Shown: piece by piece, positions 8,273 through 13,234 of the stretch
How the letters are laid out: every line of letters begins with the position of its first letter
Numbering within the stretch: position 1 is the first letter of the stretch
From: Pirellulaceae bacterium
GTDB lineage: Bacteria; Planctomycetota; Planctomycetia; Pirellulales; Pirellulaceae
Assembly: GCA_020846515.1 (NCBI GenBank)
Contig: JADLDX010000516.1
Span: 1-13,234 of the forward strand
Direction of reading: 5' to 3'
DNA: 13,234 bases
Position numbers and translations under genes: made by a program
The notes under the pieces: model-generated
The model's input: only the letters and a program-made list of their open reading frames with translations
What the model was told of the DNA's origin: nothing
The model's database searches: none

Positions 8273-8296
8273 AGCACGTGGACGCGTCCACGTGCT
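8273..8296. promoter_or_regulatory. Perfect 24-bp palindrome, candidate operator
   Basis: The sequence is fully self-complementary over 24 bp with no loop, centred on ACGCGT and bearing CACGTG on each side. It sits about 137 bp upstream of the giant gene and 277 bp upstream of the small membrane-protein gene. A loop-free palindrome of this length between divergent genes suits a dimeric DNA-binding protein better than a transcript hairpin. The regulator is unknown. Confidence 0.5.
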
Positions 8297-8561
8297 GATT
8301 CCCCAGGTAATGCGTATACCAGGGCTGTGCAAAAACTACTTGAGACTGCGGCGAAGTGTTGGTACACTGGCCATCCACGCCGTACGGCTACCAAGAGCGG
8401 CTCTATGGGTGGGGCCGGTGATCTGCGTGAGCGAACACACCTGTGATCGTTGGTTAATGGCGGGCAGTCGGGGCCATACCAAGAGTTTGCCCCGCATCGA
8501 TTTTCCTCACGTGATTGTACGTAGCTTGGTTGATGACCGAACTATGAAACCACATGCCAAT

Positions 8562-8566
8562 AGGGG
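8562..8566 (+). promoter_or_regulatory. Ribosome-binding site of the small membrane-protein gene
   Basis: AGGGG with six bases to the ATG at 8573. It is the main support for calling this small ORF a gene and for choosing this start. Confidence 0.5.
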
Positions 8567-8572
8567 CCAACT

Positions 8573-8884
8573 ATGAAATGGATCAATGATTGGCTGTTGC
8601 CGTTAATTGGCGGCACGCTCTTGGCATTCCCTTTTTGGGCCGCATGGACCTGCTCTGGTTTTGGCAGTCGCTACTTTGATTTCCTGCCTCTTGCCTGGCA
8701 GCAAATAGGCCTAGCCGACTGCGTATTCCTGTTTGCGATCGTGGCCATCATCCGCCATATGCTTTATCCGCGAGGATTAATGTCGCATACGTTTATCTTT
8801 AACAATGGTCCATCAAAGCAACCGCCGCAGGAAGCGCGTTGGAATACGGGACGCCAACGCGTCAAAGCACGGTTGCCCAAGTAA
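8573..8884 (+). CDS. Small two-helix membrane protein, unknown function
   Basis: A 103-residue protein I do not recognise. Residues about 6-27 (WLLPLIGGTLLAFPFWAAWT) and about 45-62 (LADCVFLFAIVAIIRHML) are hydrophobic and probably span the membrane. The last ~40 residues are hydrophilic and basic (RWNTGRQRVKARLPK), which suggests a cytoplasmic tail. The start is supported by AGGGG at 8562-8566, six bases before the ATG. It faces the DUF6807 gene tail to tail with 48 bp between stops, and its stop codon lies at the start of a 20-bp tandem duplication. The ribosome-binding site and hydrophobic pattern favour a real gene, but no family supports it. Confidence 0.6.
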   Translation: MKWINDWLLPLIGGTLLAFPFWAAWTCSGFGSRYFDFLPLAWQQIGLADCVFLFAIVAIIRHMLYPRGLMSHTFIFNNGPSKQPPQEARWNTGRQRVKARLPK

Positions 8885-8921
8885 TCTTCAGTGAACCAAG
8901 CTAATCTTCAGTGAACCAAGC
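8882..8921. repeat. Perfect 20-bp tandem duplication at a stop codon
   Basis: TAATCTTCAGTGAACCAAGC occurs twice without a break, at 8882-8901 and 8902-8921. The first three bases of copy 1 are the stop codon of the small membrane-protein gene, so the duplication creates a second TAA one unit later. Copy 2 ends 11 bp before the stop of the convergent DUF6807 gene. The two copies are identical, which points to a recent slippage-type event. Confidence 0.9.
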
Positions 8922-8932
8922 CGCGTGCAGTC

Positions 8933-9895
8933 TTACAACGCGTCAAACTTTTGGGCTGCAAAGGCTTTGAAGTGTTCGCCAATCTTGGCGGCTTTTTCAT
9001 CACCGTTGTGCAGAATCACGCGATAGCGGAACAGCAATTCTTCACCCTTCTTGATGCGTGTGCCGTCGGTCATCTCTTTCTGGTTCAAGAAGTGCGCTAC
9101 GCCGAATGGATTGGCAGCGAACAGGCCATAGGTCCGTACGTGCCAACGGTTGGGATAGTGGAACGTCGTGGGATGGCACAGGATGGCGATGCCCATGGTT
9201 TTGTCTCCAATGGGACCATAGTAGTCAACCCAATCGGCTGGCTGGCCCCAAGCTTTGGCATCTGTCTGCCCAGCGCTATTGATGATCACGCCACCCTTTT
9301 TGGCGTCGACCTTCATGGATTCAGCGACACGGACGCCAAAAGTACCTTCTTTGGTATCGCCAAAGTGCAAATCGCCTTCGCTGGCCAGCAACAGGATTTC
9401 GCAATCAACATAGCGACTGCCCTCTGGCGTGGCCCCGAAGGTGTAGCGACGTCGATCGCTCAGGACTGGCTTGCCGTCGGCGCTGTTCCAAGAGTTCTTG
9501 CTGGCGATGACAGCCGTCTTGCCATCGGACAACTTGGTGAATTCCTGATGCACGGTCTTGCCCATTTTCTCGCCTTCCGCCCAGAAGTCGATGCCATTGA
9601 TTTCACCGTGCGTGAACCAGAGTGAGCGTTGATGCGGATGGTCATTGGCCTCATCTTTAGTGCCCTTAATCATCGGATAGTCGCGCGTCATCTTGACGCC
9701 ACCGGGGCACAGCAACGGCCATAAAATGGGCTTGGCGCCTTGATTGAGCGTATAGTCGGTAACCAAAGCGTCTGATTGGTAGACACGAACGCCGCCATCA
9801 TGTTTCTCCAGGCGAAACTGGGCCATCGCAGGTGCGGCCATCCAAAAACAGGCGGCTATCAGCCAGGCATTGAGCATGATTACTCGTGCGGACAT
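8933..9895 (-). CDS. Secreted DUF6807 (PmoA-like) family protein
   Basis: A 320-residue protein with a signal peptide: hydrophobic ANAWLIAACFWMAAPAMA-like core (residues 8-25) and likely cleavage after AMA at 25. The mature part matches the DUF6807 family, often labelled 'methane oxygenase PmoA', common in planctomycetes. Seen: YTLNQGAKPILWPL, GVKMTRDYPM, the hallmark DHPHQRSLWFTHGEINGIDFW with His86, His88 and His96, a central EGTFGVRVAE block, and late WVDYYGPIGDKTMGIAI and HYPNRWHVRTYGLFAANPF. Despite the database name it is unrelated to the membrane particulate methane monooxygenase, and its activity is not established; conserved His/Asp/Glu residues hint at a sugar- or metal-binding site. 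The ATG at 9895 is preceded by AGGA at modest spacing. It is transcribed away from the CE15-like esterase, with 396 bp between, so the two may respond to the same carbohydrate. Function beyond the family name is inference. Confidence 0.85.
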   Translation of the reverse strand: MSARVIMLNAWLIAACFWMAAPAMAQFRLEKHDGGVRVYQSDALVTDYTLNQGAKPILWPLLCPGGVKMTRDYPMIKGTKDEANDHPHQRSLWFTHGEINGIDFWAEGEKMGKTVHQEFTKLSDGKTAVIASKNSWNSADGKPVLSDRRRYTFGATPEGSRYVDCEILLLASEGDLHFGDTKEGTFGVRVAESMKVDAKKGGVIINSAGQTDAKAWGQPADWVDYYGPIGDKTMGIAILCHPTTFHYPNRWHVRTYGLFAANPFGVAHFLNQKEMTDGTRIKKGEELLFRYRVILHNGDEKAAKIGEHFKAFAAQKFDAL

Positions 9896-10291
9896 AAGAG
9901 AATTTCCTGTGAGTAGAGTGGGAAGGTATCGAGGCAGGTAAATAGGCCATGGGATGGATGGCGATCAAGCACATCTCCCGATTCTCGCGTAAAATGATGC
10001 CGGGTAAACAGGCAACCATCCGACGTATGTTGCCCAGCCTCGAGCCACAAAACCATAATTGTTTTTTGGCATAAGCGGACCGTGCTCGAATCACTTGAGC
10101 TGCGGCAACGTGCTTAGCATAGCCTGTCTCAACCCAGCAATCAAACATACCCCAACCTCACAACAGGACCCCAACTCATGCGCTGCTTTACTTCGTCGAA
10201 CTGTTGGCCGAATGTCTGCCCGAATCGCCTTACGCCTTCGAAGAGGCTGGCCAGGACAGGGTGCCCGTCCAGTTTATTTTGCCTGACCGCC
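9896..10291. other. 396-bp divergent intergenic region
   Basis: This gap lies between the divergent starts of the DUF6807 gene (9895) and the CE15-like gene (10292). The esterase frame stays open back to an ATG at 10178, but the extra 38 residues are Cys-rich and look non-coding. I see no clear repeat, RNA gene or consensus promoter. If the esterase really starts at 10178, the gap shrinks to 282 bp. Confidence 0.5.
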
Positions 10292-11584
10292 ATGCGCTCT
10301 GCGGCTTGGGTGTTGCTGGTGACCTGGACGTTGTCGATACCATATGCGGGCTCTGCAATGGCACAAGCTAAGAAGTTCGAAGCCAACTATGACGAGAGCA
10401 AGGTGGGCGAGGTCAATTTGCCGCCGCTATGGGACAAGGCTCCGCCGACGGATCCTGCAGCGCTGAAACAGGCCTGGCAAGTGCGACGTGCGGAGATCCT
10501 GAAACTGTTGGCCGATCAAATGTTTGGCCATGCTCCCAGCGCCACGGCCGCCAAGCTGAGTTGGAAAGTGGTTGAAGAGGGCGAGGCATTTGCCGGTGCC
10601 GCGCATCGCAAACAGATTCGGGTCACTCTAACAACTAATGCAGGTGAATTGCCCATCGATCTGCTGCTCTATGCACCAGCCAAGAAAACAACGCGATCAA
10701 CAACCTTCCTCGGTTTGAATTTTCGCGGCAATCATGGTGAGACCAAAGATCCCGCCGTGCTGTTGCCCAGTTCTTGGGTGACCGATAGCAAAGACGGTTC
10801 ATCCGAAAATAATCGGGCCACCGAGAAAGGCCGCGGTGCGCAGGCGCATCGCTTGCCTGTAGAGTTGATCGTGCAGTCGGGCTGCGCTGTGGCCACCGCC
10901 TACTACGGTGATATCGATCCCGACTTTGATGACGGCTTCCAAAATGGCATCCATCGATTGTTTCCCGATCATGTGTCCAACGAACAACATCCCGATCGAT
11001 GGGGCTCGATTGCCTCGTGGGCCTGGGGACTGTCTCGATTGTTGGATGTGCTGCTAGAGCAACCTGAAGTCGATGGTCAGCGGGTGATCGTGTTTGGCCA
11101 CTCTCGATTGGGCAAGACATCCCTGTGGGCGGGTGCCACGGATACGCGTTTTGCCGGCGCTATTTCCAATGACTCTGGCTGTGGCGGCGCAGCCTTGAAC
11201 CGCCGCATCTTTGGTGAGACCGTCGGTCGCATCAATACGTCGTTCCCTCATTGGTTCTGTCGAAACTTTCGTCAGTACAACGAAAACGAACAGCAGATGC
11301 CCTTTGATCAACATCATCTGTTAGCACTGATCGCCCCCCGGCTCTTGCACGTCGCCAGCGCTACAGAAGACCTATGGGCTGATCCACGCGGTGAATATCT
11401 GGCTACGCTGGCCGCCAGCCCTGTGTTTGAGCAGTTAGGCACTGGTGGCTTGACCATGAAAGAATTCCCAGGCCCTGATGGTGCATCGATCGGACAAGTC
11501 AGCTATCACTTGCGATCTGGCAAACACGATCTGACCTCCGCCGACTGGGAGCAGTATCTAAAGTCTGCCAAGCTGTTGAAGTAG
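10292..11584 (+). CDS. Secreted CE15-like glucuronoyl esterase (alpha/beta hydrolase)
   Basis: A 430-residue secreted serine esterase resembling bacterial CE15 glucuronoyl methylesterases, which cut ester links between glucuronic acid side chains and lignin or other alcohols. Seen from the chosen start: signal peptide MRSAAWVLLVTWTLSIPYAG with likely cleavage after SAMA (24); LNFRGNHG (142-149); YYGDIDPDF (204-212); WGSIASWAWGLSRLLD; the nucleophile elbow GHSRLGK with Ser271; SNDSGCGGAALNRR (292-305); RINTSFPHWFC (313-323); HHLLALIAPRLLHVASATEDLWADP (341-365); and GKHDLT with His412 as probable catalytic base. The acid is uncertain: Asp294 sits where fungal enzymes have Glu, and Glu359/Asp360 is an alternative used in some bacterial members. 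The frame opens at an ATG at 10178; I chose 10292 because it begins a clean signal peptide, although a Shine-Dalgarno is weak at both. Divergent from the DUF6807 gene. Natural substrate in this organism is unknown. Confidence 0.85.
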   Translation: MRSAAWVLLVTWTLSIPYAGSAMAQAKKFEANYDESKVGEVNLPPLWDKAPPTDPAALKQAWQVRRAEILKLLADQMFGHAPSATAAKLSWKVVEEGEAFAGAAHRKQIRVTLTTNAGELPIDLLLYAPAKKTTRSTTFLGLNFRGNHGETKDPAVLLPSSWVTDSKDGSSENNRATEKGRGAQAHRLPVELIVQSGCAVATAYYGDIDPDFDDGFQNGIHRLFPDHVSNEQHPDRWGSIASWAWGLSRLLDVLLEQPEVDGQRVIVFGHSRLGKTSLWAGATDTRFAGAISNDSGCGGAALNRRIFGETVGRINTSFPHWFCRNFRQYNENEQQMPFDQHHLLALIAPRLLHVASATEDLWADPRGEYLATLAASPVFEQLGTGGLTMKEFPGPDGASIGQVSYHLRSGKHDLTSADWEQYLKSAKLLK

Positions 11585-11605
11585 TCAACTATCAGGTGTT
11601 ACCTC

Positions 11606-11763
11606 CAATACCGTTCACATTTAAGCGGAGCAGCGCAAGCTGCCCGGTGTTTCTCCGAGAAAAGCCAGGCGGAAACGGACGGCTCACGCCGATGCCGCTT
11701 TAAGTAGAACCGGACGGCTCGCGCCGATTCCGCTTTAAGTAGACGGAAAATTGAACGGTATTG
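11606..11763. mobile_element. MITE-like element with 12-bp terminal inverted repeats
   Basis: CAATACCGTTCA (11606-11617) and TGAACGGTATTG (11752-11763) are perfect inverted repeats bounding 158 bp. Immediately outside lie TGTTACCTC (11597-11605) and TGTTTACCTC (11764-11773), near-identical direct repeats that look like a target duplication with one extra T. The inside contains two short hairpins (GCAGC/GCTGC at 11630-11643; TTCTCCGAGAA) and a tandem 35-bp repeat. There is no transposase, so it would be non-autonomous. It sits between the CE15-like gene and the small secreted-protein gene. The symmetry is seen; mobility is inferred. Confidence 0.5.
11676..11742. repeat. Two-unit 35-bp tandem repeat inside the MITE-like element
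   Basis: Units 11676-11707 and 11711-11742 match at 30 of 32 bases, each of the form CGGACGGCTC(A/G)CGCCGAT(G/T)CCGCTTTAAGTAG, separated by three bases. Each has a short self-complementary core (CGGCTCACGCCG in unit 1). This kind of short GC-rich repeat may recur elsewhere in the genome. Confidence 0.8.
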
Positions 11764-11854
11764 TGTTTACCTCCGAGCCTTTGGTGAAGGTTGCATCAGA
11801 GTTTGTTTAGAGATTGTTTAGGGTTTGACGAGTTGCGGAGCAATTCGTCTACGA

Positions 11855-12271
11855 TTACCGAACGAGCTGAGGTACTTTTAGTAGGCTGCTGCGATACTTT
11901 TCTTCCAGCAGTTTTTTGTTTTCGCGCTCCGGGTCGGTCTGAGTCCACGTCTCTCGGAACAAAGGCGATCGCACATCGCGATACCGTTTCACATCGCGAT
12001 CATACCAGCGAACTTGCACCTGACGACCGCCCGGTAACAACACAGGCAAACGCGACTGATCATCTTCGACCAGGCACCAGGCGATGACATGGTACCGCGA
12101 GTATTCTACGGACCATTCATAAAAAATGACCTGGTCGTACGTGTGACGTCCCAGGTCATCATAAAAGTGATTCAGTTCAATCAGGTCGACTGCCTCGCGG
12201 ACGGCTTGATCGCCGCCAATGCCGCCCGATGCGCACAATAGCAGCGGTAAGAGCAAGGTAACGGATACCAT
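11855..12271 (-). CDS. Small secreted conserved hypothetical protein
   Basis: A 138-residue protein of unknown function. A short hydrophobic signal peptide (MVSVTLLLPLLLCASGGIGG, about residues 1-20) precedes a compact mature domain of about 115 residues: AVDLIELNHFYDDLGRHTYDQ, VIFYEWSVEYSRYHVIAWCLV, then a basic/acidic C-terminal part with RETWTQTDPERENKKLL. The ELNHFYD and QVIFYEW strands and the RETWTQ motif look like a conserved planctomycete family I recall, but I have no name for it. The start is strongly supported: AAGGAGG at 12278-12284 with six bases to the ATG. It lies opposite and upstream of the partial secreted-protein gene at 12664, 392 bp away, so the pair is divergent. Cys16 in the signal peptide lies in LLCAS, not a clear lipobox. 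Confidence 0.8.
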   Translation of the reverse strand: MVSVTLLLPLLLCASGGIGGDQAVREAVDLIELNHFYDDLGRHTYDQVIFYEWSVEYSRYHVIAWCLVEDDQSRLPVLLPGGRQVQVRWYDRDVKRYRDVRSPLFRETWTQTDPERENKKLLEEKYRSSLLKVPQLVR

Positions 12272-12277
12272 CCCTGG

Positions 12278-12284
12278 CCTCCTT
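12278..12284 (-). promoter_or_regulatory. Strong Shine-Dalgarno of the small secreted-protein gene
   Basis: On the minus strand this reads AAGGAGG, a near-perfect match to the anti-Shine-Dalgarno, spaced six bases from the ATG at 12271. It is the best ribosome-binding site in the window and fixes the start. Confidence 0.75.
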
Positions 12285-12663
12285 CAACAGGTGAACCATC
12301 AGCGGACACGATGTATGCCCGCCGCTCGCGATGGCTCACGCAATATTGTCAGGGATGGTGGCGTCTTAGGTGTCCGGCTTTGCGTACGAGCCAAAACATT
12401 TCATGGAATACTCGTTTTCGTCGTTTGGTCGCCAGAGCAGTTATGCAAAATTCGGCAAAATTTTCTGTTCAAGCGTGTGGCGGTTATTCCGACCAGCGGA
12501 ACTGTGCGGCGCACGCATATATCGATGAATACGATTTTGTGGAACTTCCGATGAATACCTTTGGCATGGATGCGGAATTGCACCTGAGCAATTGGTCTCA
12601 GGTGTAAGGCTGAAATCAAGGCCTGAGTGACAGGATCGATGGCAAGTGTGAAAGGTTGGACCC
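12285..12663. other. Non-coding stretch between divergent genes
   Basis: This stretch between the small secreted-protein gene and the partial gene at 12664 should hold both promoters. It has A+T-rich patches, for example around 12445-12465 (AAAATTCGGCAAAATTTTC). Overlapping open frames of about 98-111 codons exist on both strands (for instance 12311-12607 plus and 12401-12700 minus), but none has a Shine-Dalgarno, a signal sequence or a recognisable motif. I see no RNA gene or clear repeat, and no consensus promoter I would defend. Confidence 0.45.
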
Positions 12664-13234
12664 ATGGCAGTTCGAAATTTGAAGCGTACTTCCGCCGCAC
12701 TAATTGCTAGCATCACATGGGCTGGCGGCTCATGGGCACCGGCTCAGTTCGACAACCGCTTGCTCCCAAGTTCCGAGTCGACAGTAATTGTCGCCTTGCG
12801 CCCCCAGGCACCTGCAAATCAGGCACCGACCATTCAGGCACCCGAGATCCCAAGCAACGGCGGCGTCAAGGACGGCACTGGCAAAGACGACGAAGTGAAG
12901 ACGGCCATCGGTGGCGGGACTCCTCCCACATCTGAAACCGGGCGTTTGAACCCGATCGTAATGGAAAGTGTTCGGGCGCCGATTGGAGCGGCTGATATCT
13001 CGGTTGCAGATATTGGCACCAAGATCGTCCCGGAAGATCAAGCCGCTAAACAAGCTGTCGCGACGCTGCCTTTACCCGGTGGTCTGGACCGAGCTTTCGA
13101 AGGTTTAACCTACCGCTGGCAAGCGGCCAATATCTGCCACTTGCCGCTATATTTTGAAGAGCCGACGCTGGAACGACACGGTCAGCAACGTTGTCCAACT
13201 TGTGTGCAACCGGTCGTCTCAGGCGGCAAGTTTC
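12664..13234 (+). CDS. Secreted planctomycete hypothetical protein (5' part, cut by window end)
   Basis: An open frame from the ATG at 12664 runs to the last base (190 codons) with no stop, so it is truncated by the window. A TGA lies in frame at 12649-12651, and AAAGG at 12651-12655 is a plausible ribosome-binding site, so this ATG is the only reasonable start. Seen: a probable signal peptide (basic KR, then SAALIASITWAGGSWAPAQ, about residues 7-28); a low-complexity Pro/Gln/Ala and Gly/Asp/Lys-rich linker (about 45-90); then a conserved-looking block near 150-185, TYRWQAANICHLPLYFEEP followed by TLERHG and RCPTCVQPVVSG. The CHxPLYFE...LERHG block matches, from memory, a planctomycete hypothetical family; its role is unknown. 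Cys pairs (CH and CPTC) could form disulfides or bind a metal. It diverges from the small secreted-protein gene, and the two may form a conserved pair. Confidence 0.75.
   Translation, partial: MAVRNLKRTSAALIASITWAGGSWAPAQFDNRLLPSSESTVIVALRPQAPANQAPTIQAPEIPSNGGVKDGTGKDDEVKTAIGGGTPPTSETGRLNPIVMESVRAPIGAADISVADIGTKIVPEDQAAKQAVATLPLPGGLDRAFEGLTYRWQAANICHLPLYFEEPTLERHGQQRCPTCVQPVVSGGKF

Larger units (their letters stand above)
8137..8572. other. 436-bp divergent intergenic region with structured motifs
   Basis: This gap separates the leftward giant gene (start 8136) from the rightward small membrane-protein gene (start 8573), so it should hold both promoters. I could not find a convincing -35/-10 pair on either strand. 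It contains a stem-loop (8193-8221), a perfect 24-bp palindrome (8273-8296) and a 10-bp palindrome GCCGTACGGC (8379-8388). Open frames through it on both strands have no recognisable product. Confidence 0.5.

Noticed and set aside
8379..8388. 10-bp palindrome GCCGTACGGC as an operator
   Set aside because: A 10-bp palindrome is expected by chance at about this window size and nothing else supports it.
8137..8394. N-terminal extension of the giant protein (86 residues, first ATG near 8394)
   Set aside because: The extra residues lack a signal or family match and run through the hairpin and the palindrome; the basic segment plus LEPRRVMA normally sits at the very start of such proteins, which fits the ATG at 8136.
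8292..8576. Plus-strand ORF of 94 codons overlapping the small membrane-protein start by ATGA
   Set aside because: The overlap looks like translational coupling, but the start is a GTG inside the 24-bp palindrome, there is no Shine-Dalgarno, and the protein has no recognisable features.
8951..9625. 224-codon plus-strand ORF antisense to the DUF6807 gene
   Set aside because: The minus strand carries a full family match with a signal peptide; the plus-strand frame has no motif or ribosome-binding site.
10178..10291. 38-residue upstream extension of the CE15-like protein
   Set aside because: It is Cys-rich, has no match to the family, and would bury an otherwise clean signal peptide starting at 10292. 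It is kept only as an alternative start.
11800..11830. Repeated TTGTTTAG as a possible regulatory direct repeat
   Set aside because: Only two short A/T-rich copies near a gene 3' end; too short to separate from chance.
12311..12607. 98-codon plus-strand ORF before the partial gene at 12664
   Set aside because: No Shine-Dalgarno, a Trp/Arg-rich start unlike a real N-terminus, no known motif, and overlapping minus-strand frames of equal length.

Overview
The window looks like a chromosomal segment of a planctomycete, probably a Rhodopirellula-like member of the Pirellulaceae. Three things point there: a giant secreted protein opens with the planctomycete LEPR-type export signature (LEPRRVMA); secreted carbohydrate-related genes (a DUF6807/PmoA-like protein and a CE15-type glucuronoyl esterase) lie side by side; and two small secreted proteins at the right end resemble families I associate, from memory, with planctomycetes. 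No database search was possible, so names rest on recognised motifs.

Layout, left to right. Positions 1-296 hold no gene but are packed with repeats: two 70-bp direct repeat copies, a nested hairpin, and a symmetric hairpin with T-tracts on both strands that suits a bidirectional terminator. On the minus strand follow a multi-spanning membrane protein of the GT87/DUF2029 type (297-1637) and, 88 bp upstream of it, a 2136-residue surface or extracellular protein (1726-8136). That protein has an export signature, then 17 ELWxxDGT repeats, a cadherin-like linker, and seven ~156-residue VNDAP repeats. Its 436-bp upstream region has a 9-bp-stem hairpin and a perfect 24-bp palindrome. A small two-helix membrane protein (8573-8884, plus) then converges on a secreted DUF6807 protein (8933-9895, minus), with a perfect 20-bp tandem duplication between them starting at the stop codon of the small gene. 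After a 396-bp divergent gap comes a secreted CE15-like esterase (10292-11584, plus). Next is a 158-bp element with perfect 12-bp terminal inverted repeats and near-identical flanking repeats (MITE-like), then a small secreted protein (11855-12271, minus). The last gene, also secreted, starts at 12664 and runs off the right edge.

How the genes may work together: apart from the GT87-like protein and the small membrane protein, every complete gene here appears to make an exported product. The GT87-like enzyme would build surface glycans from lipid-linked sugars. The giant repeat protein would be displayed at or released from the cell surface. The DUF6807 and CE15 proteins fit extracellular or periplasmic handling of complex carbohydrate. 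This linkage is inference from families and proximity. No tRNA, rRNA, CRISPR array, transposase or phage gene was seen.
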